NCBI GenBank assembly: GCA_937873255.1
Contig: CALMVM010000239.1
Coordinates: forward strand, 1-16,360
From: an uncultured Verrucomicrobiota bacterium
GTDB taxonomy: Bacteria > Verrucomicrobiota > Verrucomicrobiia > Chthoniobacterales > SZAS-18
Direction of reading: 5' to 3'
DNA length: 16,360 nucleotides
The position numbers and the translations under genes are program-made. Under the pieces are notes generated by a model. That model saw nothing but the letters and a program-made list of their open reading frames with translations, was not told where the DNA came from and ran no database searches. Below, in pieces: positions 6,723 through 14,691 of this stretch (its first letter is position 1; each line of letters starts with the position of its first letter).

Positions 6723-8102
6723 TTGGATCCTTCATCTTCGAGCGGTCGCCACCCCCGTGTTTTGAAGGTCGCCGTCGTCATTCCCCTCCATAACCACGCC
6801 CGTTACGTCGGGGCGGCGCTGGAATCCCTGCGGGTGCAAACCCGGCCGCCGGACCGCGTCATCATCATCGACGACGGTTCGACCGACGGCGGCATCACCG
6901 CGGTCATCGCCTATTCGGAGGAAACCCCCCCGGAACCCGCCGGCGCGGTCCCACGTGTGCAGACGCGCACCGACGTTCTCCTCCAGGCCCACATCGGGCC
7001 GCAGTCCACGATCAACCGCGCGGTCACCCTGGCCGACCACTGCGATTTCGTGGCGATCCTCCATCCCGCCGACAGCTACCACCCCCGCCGCATCGAACGC
7101 TGCTTGGAATACCTCCAGGCCCATCCGCAGCACGACCTGGTTTGCACCCGCCTGCGGCTCATGGACGAGGCGGGACGCACGTTGCCCTCCGACGCGCCGC
7201 GTGCGCGGTGGTTCTCGGCCGCGTGGAGTTTCCGGCCCGTGTGCGACGACCAGAGCGCGCTCGACCTGCCCGAGTGGCTCGGGTTGGCGAATTTCCCGGG
7301 GACGACGAGCAATTTCTTCGCGCGCGCGGATTATCTGCGCTCCCACCCGCTGCTGGGCTACCGGCACACGCACGATTATTACGCGCTGGTACTCGCCGCG
7401 CTGGAAAACCGCCTCGGCGTGCTCGACGCCGAATTACTCGACTACCGGGTCCGCGCTGATGACCCGGACGCGCCGACCTCCGACGAACTCGTCCGCGAAA
7501 CGCTGCGGATCAACGTCGATCTGGCGCGCCTGCTCGCTCCGCGCATCGCCGCCGAGCCGGAATTACGCCGCGCCTTCGCCCGATACCAGCGCGCCGCGTG
7601 GAGCAACGTGAGCGCCTTCCGCGCCGACCTGTTCAACCTCCTGCTGGTCGAGGCCCTCGCGCTGCTGCCCGTCGAAGCGGCCGACGCGCTCCTGGCCGAA
7701 CTCGACGAAACGCGCTTCCCGGAGGTCGGGCAATATCCGAATCGCGCGATCATCAATACCCACGATCCCGCCGCGCCCGCGCTCGGGCCGACGAGCGGGC
7801 TGGCGGATAAATTCTACGGGCTCAAGGCGCAGCTTTCCGCCGTGCGCTCGGGCGCGCGGCCCTGGGCGGAATACCGGCAGATCCAGGCGGTGTTGCTGGA
7901 ATCGCGTTGGTTCGCATTGGGCCGCGTGTTGGGCCTGACGCGCCCGGTTAATCGCGCGGGTGGCAGAAACGCCCCGGAAAAACTCGCCCTGCTGCGCGAA
8001 CGCCTCTCGACCTCGCGTTGGCTGTGGCTAGGCAACTGGCTCGGTTCATCCTCGGCGCGACGGTTGCTGGCCATGGGCGCGGCCATCGCCGACGAGGCGT
8101 GA
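6723..8102 (+). CDS. Family 2 glycosyltransferase with a long C-terminal region
   Basis: The product is a GT2-type (GT-A fold) glycosyltransferase, probably transferring a sugar from a nucleotide donor onto a surface glycan. In the 459-residue reading, VAVVIPLHNHARYVGAALES begins at about residue 16, the donor-site IDDGSTDGG is at 49-57, and LHPADSYHPRRIE at 113-125 stands where the DxD-type metal site is expected, with Asp117. The GT-A part ends near residue 260. The remaining 200 residues (lobes rich in Leu, Ala and Arg) match no domain I recognise. No ATG is available: TTG at 6723 or TTG at 6762 are the only starts near the fold, and the shorter one begins just before VAVVIP. No membrane segment is evident, so it is likely cytoplasmic. 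The nearby ugd suggests polysaccharide synthesis. Confidence 0.85.
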   Translation: MDPSSSSGRHPRVLKVAVVIPLHNHARYVGAALESLRVQTRPPDRVIIIDDGSTDGGITAVIAYSEETPPEPAGAVPRVQTRTDVLLQAHIGPQSTINRAVTLADHCDFVAILHPADSYHPRRIERCLEYLQAHPQHDLVCTRLRLMDEAGRTLPSDAPRARWFSAAWSFRPVCDDQSALDLPEWLGLANFPGTTSNFFARADYLRSHPLLGYRHTHDYYALVLAALENRLGVLDAELLDYRVRADDPDAPTSDELVRETLRINVDLARLLAPRIAAEPELRRAFARYQRAAWSNVSAFRADLFNLLLVEALALLPVEAADALLAELDETRFPEVGQYPNRAIINTHDPAAPALGPTSGLADKFYGLKAQLSAVRSGARPWAEYRQIQAVLLESRWFALGRVLGLTRPVNRAGGRNAPEKLALLRERLSTSRWLWLGNWLGSSSARRLLAMGAAIADEA

Positions 8103-8118
8103 GGGCGGAGGAAGATTG

Positions 8119-8135
8119 CGAGATGGGGGATCTCG
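8119..8135 (+). terminator. Hairpin after the glycosyltransferase gene
   Basis: CGAGAT-GGGGG-ATCTCG forms a perfect 6-bp stem with a 5-base loop, 16 bases past the stop codon at 8102. It is followed by GGTTCT rather than a full T-run, so intrinsic termination is possible but not assured. Confidence 0.4.
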
Positions 8136-8172
8136 GTTCTGGGAAGGGTTGATTGCGTACTGGTCTCTTCGT

Positions 8173-8202
8173 AGCGCCAAAGGCGCGGCGTCATCAAAGC
8201 CT
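8173..8202 (+). repeat. 30-bp inverted repeat, left copy, beside the IS110 remnant
   Basis: This 30-base sequence starts AGCGCCAAAGGCGC, itself a 5-bp hairpin with an AAA loop. It matches the reverse complement of 8576-8605 at 28 of 30 positions. The pair encloses the IS110-type transposase remnant. The sequence continues into a further small hairpin-like stretch (GGCAACGCC) at about 8205-8213. It is probably a dispersed repeat unit rather than a true transposon end, since IS110 elements usually lack terminal inverted repeats. Confidence 0.75.
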
Positions 8203-8259
8203 ACGGCAACGCCCTGGGTACGCGCAGATCATTTCCCAAAGCCCCGGTAGCAACGGTGT

Positions 8260-8532
8260 TTAAGAGCAAGGGATAAAATCGGGATTTTGCAGGAGGGTGT
8301 TGAGGGGGCAAAGCAGTTTTCTAGCGGTGGCGATGAGGGCAACCTCGAAGGGTTTGCCCGTCGTGCGCAGACGCTGGTAGAAGGTTTGGAGGATAGGATT
8401 TGCGCGGCAGGCGTTGCACGCGGCCATAAAGAGAGCCGAGCGCACACTCGCCCGCCCCCCCCGGGCGATGTCACGCCCCTGGCGCGGGTCGGTGATTGCA
8501 AGCGCGGCTCGACGCGCTGGCTGCTCAATCAG
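8260..8532 (-). pseudogene. IS110-family transposase, C-terminal remnant
   Basis: Reading from 8532 down to the stop at 8260, about 90 residues resemble the C-terminal Transposase_20 part of IS110-type recombinases. The best part is GGRASVRSALFMAACNACRA, then NPILQTFYQRLRTTGKPF and ALIATARKLLCPLNTLLQNP. An in-frame stop (8533-8535) closes the frame upstream, and no RuvC-like N-terminal domain is found in the DNA beyond it. The part before GGRA is poorly conserved, and the Ser-containing motif expected there (typically DSG) is not seen. An 8-C run at 8455-8462 could mark a frame slip. The element is therefore inactive. Intact IS110 recombinases work with a structured bridge RNA encoded by the element; no such RNA could be recognised here. 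Confidence 0.75.
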
Positions 8533-8575
8533 CTAACAACCTGCCCCGCCATCATGTCGGTTCATAACAAGCTCC

Positions 8576-8605
8576 AGGCTTTCATGACGCCGCGCCGTTG
8601 GCGCT
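8576..8605 (-). repeat. 30-bp inverted repeat, right copy, beside the IS110 remnant
   Basis: This is the reverse complement of 8173-8202 with two mismatches, and it lies 43 bases beyond the 5' break of the IS110 fragment. The core GCGCCAACGGCGC (minus strand) again forms a hairpin, and one of the two differences lies in its loop. Confidence 0.75.
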
Positions 8606-8646
8606 CCGGAGCAAAACGAGTCACAACCTGCAACCGTCAATCCGCC

Positions 8647-9542
8647 TCAAATCGCATGGTCGGCCGGCAGGTCCACACCGCTCCAAGCTTTTTGCGCGGA
8701 CCACGGCACGGCCTCGCCGCTCCAGAACGGATCGTCCGCCGCCAGCCCCAACGGCAGCAGCGCGCCACTGCACAGATACAGGCTGCCCGTCGAGATGTAC
8801 GTCTCGCCGAGGTGCGGCTGGTGGCCGGCCAAACCGATCCGCAACCCGCCCTTTTCATCGAACGTGCCCGATGGTTCCAGCGTGCGCCGCAACACCGCCG
8901 TCAACGCGCAGCGTACCTGCGCGGGCGGTAGTTCCTTGGGCAACGTCTCGCCCAGTGCCACCGCCGCGAGCGTCTGGAACGCCCCGGCGCGATACGTGAT
9001 CGAGCGACCCGTCACGGGGTAACTCCCATCCGGCGCGATGAGGCGTTCCTGCACGGCGGCGTAGCGCGTCGCGCGGCGCGCTTGCTCGGCGGCGAAAGCG
9101 CGCCATTCCTCGTCCCCGCCCACCACCGCCACGAGGTTGTCCTGTACGCGTGCGTCGAGTTTTTCCCACAGCTCGCGCGGCGCGCGCAACAGCGCCACGC
9201 GAGGAACGCCGCGTCCACGAGCGGTTGCTGGCCTTCGGAGAAATTCAGACGGTCGGGCGAGGCGGGGTCGGTGGCGGCGTCGATGGACAGGCGCGCCAGT
9301 TCGGCGAAGTGCGCGCGCTGGAGCCCCTCGGCATCGGTGCCGCCGCCGAGTTCCAGCCACGGCGCGAGGCCCATGAGCAAGCGCCCGAGGGCTTCGAGGT
9401 GGGAAAAATGCTCGCGGTTGGCCGCCCCCGGCGCGGGCTCGACGGGCATCGCGGCCTTGAGGCGGCGGGCGGCGAGATTTTCGAGCACGGGCGTGGCGAG
9501 TTTCTCGGCCACGCCGACCCAATAGCGGCGGTCTTCGTTCAT
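8647..9542 (-). pseudogene. DUF2264-family protein, frameshifted and internally deleted
   Basis: The N-terminal part reads from ATG 9542 (MNEDRRYWVGVAEKLATPVL ... HLEALGRLLMGLAPWLELG ... GQQPLVDAAFLA). The family sequence then continues in another frame (ALLRAPRELWEKLDARVQDN ... RYAAVQERLIAPDGSYPVTG ... GHQPHLGETYISTGSLYLC ... DLPADHAI) to the stop at 8647. The switch is at about 9195-9197, where one base is missing between two GCG codons. In addition NLVA passes directly into VVGGDEEWRAFA. From memory, other DUF2264 proteins have roughly 80-100 further residues there, including an HEQWY...GDG...HWDYYNSF stretch. Total coding length is about 298 codons, short for the family. DUF2264 proteins look like alpha/alpha-barrel, glycosidase-like enzymes and often sit in polysaccharide-degradation loci. 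The single-base loss could be a sequencing error; the internal loss could not easily be. Confidence 0.8.
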
Positions 9543-9553
9543 GGGGTGGAAAG

Positions 9554-9563
9554 GAATCGTTTC
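9554..9563. promoter_or_regulatory. Possible LacI-type operator half-site pair
   Basis: GAATCGTTTC contains the LacI-family core pattern AANCGNTT and is nearly palindromic (8 of 10). It lies 12 bases before the ATG of the DUF2264 gene, inside the divergent promoter region shared with the mannosidase. A similar sequence, AAGAATCGTTCTT, occurs after the LacI gene. Short motifs of this kind arise by chance, so support is weak. Confidence 0.22.
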
Positions 9564-9580
9564 TTGCGCGCACATTTTCA

Positions 9581-9610
9581 CGTTCCGGCGGCCGGGCGCA
9601 ACCCGGAACG
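9581..9610. repeat. Inverted repeat in the DUF2264/mannosidase divergent region
   Basis: CGTTCCGG (9581-9588) and CCGGAACG (9603-9610) are perfect inverted arms with a 14-base GC-rich spacer. It could be a protein-binding site or a short REP-like unit. It lies 39 bases upstream of the DUF2264 start and 118 bases upstream of the mannosidase start. A TATAAT-like TCTAAT sits closer to the mannosidase at 9697-9702, without a clear -35 box. Confidence 0.45.
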
Positions 9611-9727
9611 CTCACGTCGCGGCAACACGTCTCCATGAGCTTGCCAGGCCGTGTACCTTGGACATCGCCCTCGCGGCATCGCCGACGCCCTTATCGTCTA
9701 ATTCCGTCCAAATTCCCGATTTCCACC

Positions 9728-12700
9728 ATGCTCCGCTACGACAGTTACACCCGCGACCGCATCCGCCAGTTGATCGAACGCCTGCGCGCCAAAATCTACC
9801 CGGAGGCGTGCCCGGCCGTCGAGCTGCTTGTCAGCGCGCCAACCGGGCGTATCACGCGCGAGGAGGCGCAGGGTTTATCGTACCGGCCGGCGGCGTTGGG
9901 CGAACAGTTCGGCCCGTTGTGGACGACGTTCTGGTTCAAGGTCAAAGCCACGGTCCCGCCCGCGTGGCGCGGCGCGACGGTGGACCTGCTCTGGTCGTCG
10001 CACTCCGAGGCGACGCTGTGGGTGGACGGCCAGCCGCGCCAGGGCCTCAACTACGAACCGACCAGCGGCGACCGCAGCGTGCGCCCCGACGCGCGGATGC
10101 TGGAAAGCGCGGCCGGCGGCGAAACGCTGGAATTCGAGATCGAGATGGCGTGCAACTGGGTGTTCGGCTACGGACAGGGTTGGGAGGACAATCCTTACCA
10201 GACCGTCAGCCGCTTCGTGCTGGACCGTTGCGACCTCGCGCGGTTCGACGCCGAGGCGTGGGAATTATACCAGGACCTGGACGTTCTCCAGAAGCTGGAA
10301 GCCGAGGCCGTCACCGGCCAGAAGGACCTCGACGGCGCGTGGGCGGGCACGCTCCTGCACGAACTCAACCGTGTCGCCAATTTGCTCGATCCCGACGACC
10401 GCGCCACCTGGCCGGCGGCCAGGGAAATCGCCCGCGCGCTCTACGAGTTCCACAACGCCAGCCGCGTGCACGAACTGAGCGCCATCGGCCACGCGCACAT
10501 CGACACCGCCTGGCTCTGGCCGCTGGCCGAGACGTACCGCAAGTGCGTGCGCTCGTTCTCCTCGCAGCTGGCCTACATGGAGCGTTACCCGGAGTTCCGC
10601 TTTTCCTGTTCGCAGGCGCAGCAGTACGCGTGGATGAAGAACGGCCAGCCGGGTCTCTACGCGCGGATCAAGGACCGCGTGCAGACCGGCCAGTGGGTGC
10701 CGGTGGGCGGCACGTGGATCGAGCCCGACTGCAACCTGCCCAGCGGCGAGGCATTGGCACGGCAGTTCCTCCACGGGCAGCGGTTTTTCAAGGCGGAGTT
10801 CGGGCAATACTGCCGCGAGTTCTGGAACCCGGACGTGTTCGGCTACAACGGGCAGCTCCCGCAGATCATGCGCCAGAGCGGCATCAAGCGCTTCCTCACC
10901 CAGAAACTCTCGTGGAACCGCTTCAACAAGCCCGAGCACCACACGTTCACCTGGCAGGGCATCGACGGCAGCGAGGTGCTGACCCATTTCCCGCCCGCCG
11001 ACACCTACAACGCCCTGACGATGCAGGGTGAAAAAAACGAGCTGACCCAATTGCGCAACAACGCGCGCCAGTACAAGGACCACGTCCGCTCGCGCCACAG
11101 CCTGATGCTTTTCGGTTACGGCGACGGCGGCGGCGGGCCGACCCCGCGCATGTTGGAAGTCTTCCGCCGTGTGGGCGACCTGCAGGGAGTCCCGCGCACG
11201 GCGCAACGCTCCAGCGACGAGTTTTTCACCCTGCTGGAAGCGGACGCGAGCGTGCTGCCGGTGATGGTGGGCGAACTGTATTTCGAGTACCACCGCGGCA
11301 CGTACACGACGCAGGCCGCCGTCAAGAATGGCAACCGCAAGGGCGAATGGGCGCTGCACGACGCGGAGTTCCTCTGCACGCTGGCCGCGCGGCTGCGGGG
11401 CGCGGAGTATCCGCGCGCGGAGTTGGCCCGGACATGGGAAATCCTGCTGCTCAACCAGTTCCACGACATCCTGCCGGGTTCGTCCATCCGCGAGGTCTAC
11501 GAGGACGCCGCGCGCGATCACGCCGCGATCCTGGAGACGTGCATCCGGCTGCAATCGGAAGCCCTGCAAACGCTCGCGGGCGACGGCGGCGCGGCGCAAA
11601 CGCCCGTCAACACGCTCGGCTTCGCCCGTCGCGAGATCGTGGCGGATGGACAGGGAACGCTCGTCTGCGTGGAAGCGCCCGCGTACGGCGTCGGCAGCAT
11701 CGTCGAGGCCGGCAACCGCGTGAGCGTGAGCGACGACGGCGAGCGGATCACCCTGGAAAACGGGTTCCTGCGCGCGGTGTTGTCCAGGGATGGGTCGCTG
11801 CTCAGCCTCGTCGAAAAAACCGGCGGCCGGGAGGCGATGGCCGCGCCCGGCAACCGCTTCGATCTTTACGACGACCGGCCGACGGCCTTCGACGCGTGGG
11901 ACGTGGACCCGTATTACCTGGAAACCCGCCAGGAATGCGCCGGGGCGAGCGCGTGCGAGGTCGTCCTGCAAACGCCGTTGCGCGCGGAGGTGCGTTTCGA
12001 GCGGGCGGTCGGCGCGGCGAGCCGGCTGGAACAACGCGTGCGTCTGGACGCGGGCGCGCGGCGGCTGGAATTCCACACCGTCGTGGACTGGCAGGAGGCG
12101 CACAAATTTTTGAAGGTGGCTTTCCCGCTGGCCGTGCGCGCGATGAATGCCACCTATGAGATGCAGTTCGGCTGCGTGGAACGGCCCACGCATCACACCA
12201 ATTCCTTCGATCTGGCGAAGTTCGAGGTGCCCGGCCACAAGTGGGCCGACCTGGGCGAACACGGCTTCGGCGTGGCGCTGTTGAGCGAGAGCAAATACGG
12301 CTTCCACACGCTCGGCGGCACGATGCACCTGAGCCTTCTTCGCGCGAGCAAATATCCCGATCCGCAGGCCGACATGGGGCGGCACGAGTTTGCCTACGCG
12401 CTCCTGCCGCACGCGGGAAGCTGGCAGGAGGCGGGCGTCGCCGCCGAGGCGCACCGCTTCAACGCGCCCCTGCTCTGGACCGCCGGCGGCAGCGGGATGC
12501 CCGCCGGTTCGCTGGCGGGTTGCGACGACGCGAACCTCGTGCTGGACACGATCAAGCTGGCCGAGGATTCGGACGCGGTCGTGCTGCGATTCTACGAATG
12601 CCACGGTGGCAGCGGGGTAGCCCACGCGCGGGTCGGCTGGCCGGTGGGCCGGGCCGTGTACTGCGATTTCCTGGAAGAGGACGGCAACGCGGTCACGGTC

Positions 12701-12766
12701 GCGTCCGACGGCAGCCTGGAGATTCCTTATCGGCCCTTTCAGATCATCACCGTGAAGGTGTCCTGA
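9728..12766 (+). CDS. Alpha-mannosidase, glycoside hydrolase family 38
   Basis: This is a retaining, zinc-dependent exo-alpha-mannosidase of the large MAN2C1-like type that trims mannose from glycans. The 1012-residue protein has an N-terminal accessory beta-domain (about 1-245; FGPLWTTFWFKVKA, ATLWVDGQP). The catalytic domain is at about 250-520, a helical region with NQFHDILPG at about 530-620, and C-terminal beta-sandwich domains at about 640-1012. Zinc ligands are His257 and Asp259 in HAHIDTAWLWP and His579 in NQFHDILPG. Asp369 in WNPDVFGYNGQLPQ is the expected nucleophile and fourth ligand. The length is typical and no break is seen. ATG at 9728 was chosen because homology starts there; an upstream in-frame ATG at 9635 would add 31 unlikely residues. 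No signal peptide is present, so it probably acts in the cytoplasm on imported oligosaccharides. A LacI regulator and a GH78 gene lie downstream. Confidence 0.96.
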   Translation: MLRYDSYTRDRIRQLIERLRAKIYPEACPAVELLVSAPTGRITREEAQGLSYRPAALGEQFGPLWTTFWFKVKATVPPAWRGATVDLLWSSHSEATLWVDGQPRQGLNYEPTSGDRSVRPDARMLESAAGGETLEFEIEMACNWVFGYGQGWEDNPYQTVSRFVLDRCDLARFDAEAWELYQDLDVLQKLEAEAVTGQKDLDGAWAGTLLHELNRVANLLDPDDRATWPAAREIARALYEFHNASRVHELSAIGHAHIDTAWLWPLAETYRKCVRSFSSQLAYMERYPEFRFSCSQAQQYAWMKNGQPGLYARIKDRVQTGQWVPVGGTWIEPDCNLPSGEALARQFLHGQRFFKAEFGQYCREFWNPDVFGYNGQLPQIMRQSGIKRFLTQKLSWNRFNKPEHHTFTWQGIDGSEVLTHFPPADTYNALTMQGEKNELTQLRNNARQYKDHVRSRHSLMLFGYGDGGGGPTPRMLEVFRRVGDLQGVPRTAQRSSDEFFTLLEADASVLPVMVGELYFEYHRGTYTTQAAVKNGNRKGEWALHDAEFLCTLAARLRGAEYPRAELARTWEILLLNQFHDILPGSSIREVYEDAARDHAAILETCIRLQSEALQTLAGDGGAAQTPVNTLGFARREIVADGQGTLVCVEAPAYGVGSIVEAGNRVSVSDDGERITLENGFLRAVLSRDGSLLSLVEKTGGREAMAAPGNRFDLYDDRPTAFDAWDVDPYYLETRQECAGASACEVVLQTPLRAEVRFERAVGAASRLEQRVRLDAGARRLEFHTVVDWQEAHKFLKVAFPLAVRAMNATYEMQFGCVERPTHHTNSFDLAKFEVPGHKWADLGEHGFGVALLSESKYGFHTLGGTMHLSLLRASKYPDPQADMGRHEFAYALLPHAGSWQEAGVAAEAHRFNAPLLWTAGGSGMPAGSLAGCDDANLVLDTIKLAEDSDAVVLRFYECHGGSGVAHARVGWPVGRAVYCDFLEEDGNAVTVASDGSLEIPYRPFQIITVKVS

Positions 12767-13019
12767 AACTTCCGCTGCGGGCGGATGCCGAGGCACGCCG
12801 CTTTTCGTGGTGGTTGAGCCGCACCGGCCTGCTCGCGGGGCCGCTTTTAACTCTGTCATCCTGAGGCGAGTGGGGTGCACACAAAGACGCGACCGCTGGC
12901 CGCCCGGCGCAGGGAATTTTCGTCTGGCCGCTTGCCCGGTGGGACGCAAATCGCTAGGTTGGAGAACCTAAACCCCCCGCGAGTGTGTTCCCGGCCGCCC
13001 GCGCGCGCCTTTTGTTTCA
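12767..13019. other. Intergenic region with a small hairpin and a dispersed-repeat-like motif
   Basis: These 253 bases separate the mannosidase from the kinase-like gene and hold no convincing coding frame. TGTCATCCTGAG at 12854-12865 is a motif I recall from dispersed repeats in many bacterial genomes. TAGGTT-GGAG-AACCTA at 12955-12970 forms a 6-bp hairpin about 50 bases before the next ATG. No riboswitch, tRNA or consensus promoter was recognised. Confidence 0.4.
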
Positions 13020-14480
13020 ATGGCAGGTCATCCGATTGATTCGTTTCCCGGCTACCGCTTTTTCCGGCGTGGGAACGGCACTCCCTGGCTAGCGTGGCGC
13101 GGCACCCTCGGGCCGGTCTACAAGGCGGAGGAAATCGCCTCCGGCCTTCTCTGCGCGTTGACGGTGCTTCCCCGCGCCCTGTTCCCCGACTCCTCCGCCG
13201 CCGATCATGCCTGGCACGAGATCGAGCGGCTGCGCGGCCTGCGCCACCCGAACTTCGTCCGACCCCTGGCCCTCGTGCACGACCCGCGCGGGGACAGCAT
13301 CCTCGTCTCGGAATGGGTAAACGGCTGGCCGCTGGAAGAATGGTTGCGCCGGCGTCAGTCGTTGAACCGCTCGGACCTGTTGGCCGTACTGCGCCAGGCG
13401 GCGACCGCCAACGAGTTCGCCGCCCGCCACCGTTTCCCGGGGATCGAATTGGGCACCGATCAGATCTATCTGCAAACCGCCGCTCCTCCTTCCGGCGAGG
13501 ACCCGCCGCCCGACGGCCCGCTCGCCGGCCAGGCGGGGCTGGTGGTGAAATTCACGGCGCTGCCCATCGCGCCGTCGGTTCGTCCCCGGGCGGACGCGGG
13601 GGAGACGACCGACCCGGCGGCCGATCCGGGCGGGCGCGGCCTGTCGGCGGCGGGCGATTCGCTCCTGCCGCTCTTGTACGAACTCCTCGGGCGACCCGCG
13701 CGTGGGTTGCGCGGCATGCCGACGCGGTTTTCGCCCTTCTCGGGCCTGAACGAGGCGGCCAACGCCCTCCTGCGCGCCGAGGCCGACGAACCGCGCCACG
13801 GACCGGGCAGCAGCGAGGCGTTTTTCGCGGCGCTCGCACGCGCGCTCGGCGTGGACCCGGCCGCCGTGCCGGGAGCACCACCGTTGCCGGACGAATCGCC
13901 GGCAGACGACGCGGGCCCCGCGCCCCCGCCCGCGTCGAGACCCGTCACGCTGACCCCCGAAGCGCGCGCGACCGGCCGGGGCCAGGTGGAATTTTCCGAG
14001 GCGGTCACCCGGGTCTGGCGTCACGCGGCGTCGGTCGCGGCCGAGGGCGGCTGCCGTTGGATCGAGACGGCGCATTTCATCACCGCCCTTTGCCAACTCG
14101 ACTCCCTGGCGCAACGCCGACCCCATCGGCCCGATGTCGCGCGCGAGGGGGCCGCGCTCGCGGAAGTGCTCGGCCGGTTCGGGCTGACGGTCGGCGGGAT
14201 GCGCCGGGCCGCGCAACGTCTGTTGGACGAACATCCCCCGGAACGCGTCGTCGGCGAACGCGCGCGCATCAGCCGTTCGCTGGCGACCAAGGCGGCCTTC
14301 GCACGCGCGGTCGGGGACGTGGACAACGCCGGGCTGACGCCGTCGGTCGTCAACAGCCTGCACCTCCTCGCCGCGATCCTCGCGCGGGCGGAGCCGCCGT
14401 TCGCCGGCGCGCTGTGCGCGGGTCGGGTCGAGTCCGGGAATCTGCAACGGGAATTGCTCGCCGCCGCCGGGGTGGTTTGA
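13020..14480 (+). CDS. Pseudokinase-like domain fused to a Clp_N-like domain
   Basis: The 486-residue protein has no signal peptide or membrane segment. Residues about 25-230 follow the layout of a bacterial Ser/Thr protein kinase: a loop-like GTLGPVYKAEE at 29-38, an alphaC-like HEIERLRGLRHPNFVRPL at 66-83, and a hinge-like LVSEWVNGWPLEEWL at 95-109. The catalytic residues are missing: the beta3 lysine position is Thr48 (CALTVL), the HRD-N stretch reads FPGIELGTDQIYL (139-151), and no DFG is seen near VVKFTAL (175-180). A Pro/Ala-rich linker spans about 282-310. Residues about 323-480 look like two Clp_N repeats, IETAHFITAL then VLGRFGLTVGGMRRA, and VNSLHLLAAIL then GALCAGRVESGNLQREL. The domain calls are by eye. 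It may be a scaffold or adaptor rather than an enzyme. It lies between the mannosidase and lacI genes on the same strand, with long gaps on both sides. Confidence 0.7.
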   Translation: MAGHPIDSFPGYRFFRRGNGTPWLAWRGTLGPVYKAEEIASGLLCALTVLPRALFPDSSAADHAWHEIERLRGLRHPNFVRPLALVHDPRGDSILVSEWVNGWPLEEWLRRRQSLNRSDLLAVLRQAATANEFAARHRFPGIELGTDQIYLQTAAPPSGEDPPPDGPLAGQAGLVVKFTALPIAPSVRPRADAGETTDPAADPGGRGLSAAGDSLLPLLYELLGRPARGLRGMPTRFSPFSGLNEAANALLRAEADEPRHGPGSSEAFFAALARALGVDPAAVPGAPPLPDESPADDAGPAPPPASRPVTLTPEARATGRGQVEFSEAVTRVWRHAASVAAEGGCRWIETAHFITALCQLDSLAQRRPHRPDVAREGAALAEVLGRFGLTVGGMRRAAQRLLDEHPPERVVGERARISRSLATKAAFARAVGDVDNAGLTPSVVNSLHLLAAILARAEPPFAGALCAGRVESGNLQRELLAAAGVV

Positions 14481-14652
14481 TCCAGGCGTAAAATACTTTG
14501 AAGGAGAGTTTTTGCGACGAAGAGATGCCCGGAGGGGCCGGGAGTGGCGAGCGCACGAGGCGGGTTGCTGCCAAGATGCGCCTGGCAAGCGATTGGCTTC
14601 CGGTGTAATAACCGACCGTTTCTCCTTCCCTCCCGGACGAATACGAGTCCCA

Positions 14653-14691
14653 ATGAAAGTTTGTCGTTACCAAGAGGGAAAAGCGGCTTGA
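14653..14691 (+). other. Possible 12-codon leader ORF overlapping the LacI start
   Basis: ATG at 14653 opens MKVCRYQEGKAA, ending at TGA 14689-14691, which overlaps the proposed TTG start of the LacI gene (14688) as TTGA. A pyrimidine-rich stretch about 20 bases upstream (14620-14636, tttctccttccctcccg) loosely resembles the leaders of other genes here. Such overlap permits translational coupling, but a chance ORF is quite possible. Confidence 0.25.

Noticed and set aside
8287..8931. A 214-codon plus-strand open frame across the IS110 remnant and the DUF2264 pseudogene
   Set aside because: It crosses two unrelated features and has no motif; the minus-strand readings match known families.
10265..12949. 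An 894-codon open frame on the minus strand opposite the GH38 gene
   Set aside because: It mirrors the mannosidase codons in GC-rich DNA, its translation is rich in Arg, His, Val and Ala with no recognisable domain, and the plus-strand gene has complete catalytic motifs.
13089..14588. A 499-codon minus-strand open frame opposite the kinase-like gene
   Set aside because: The composition is typical of a shadow frame (Arg/Gly/Ala-rich, no motifs). The plus-strand reading has coherent domains.
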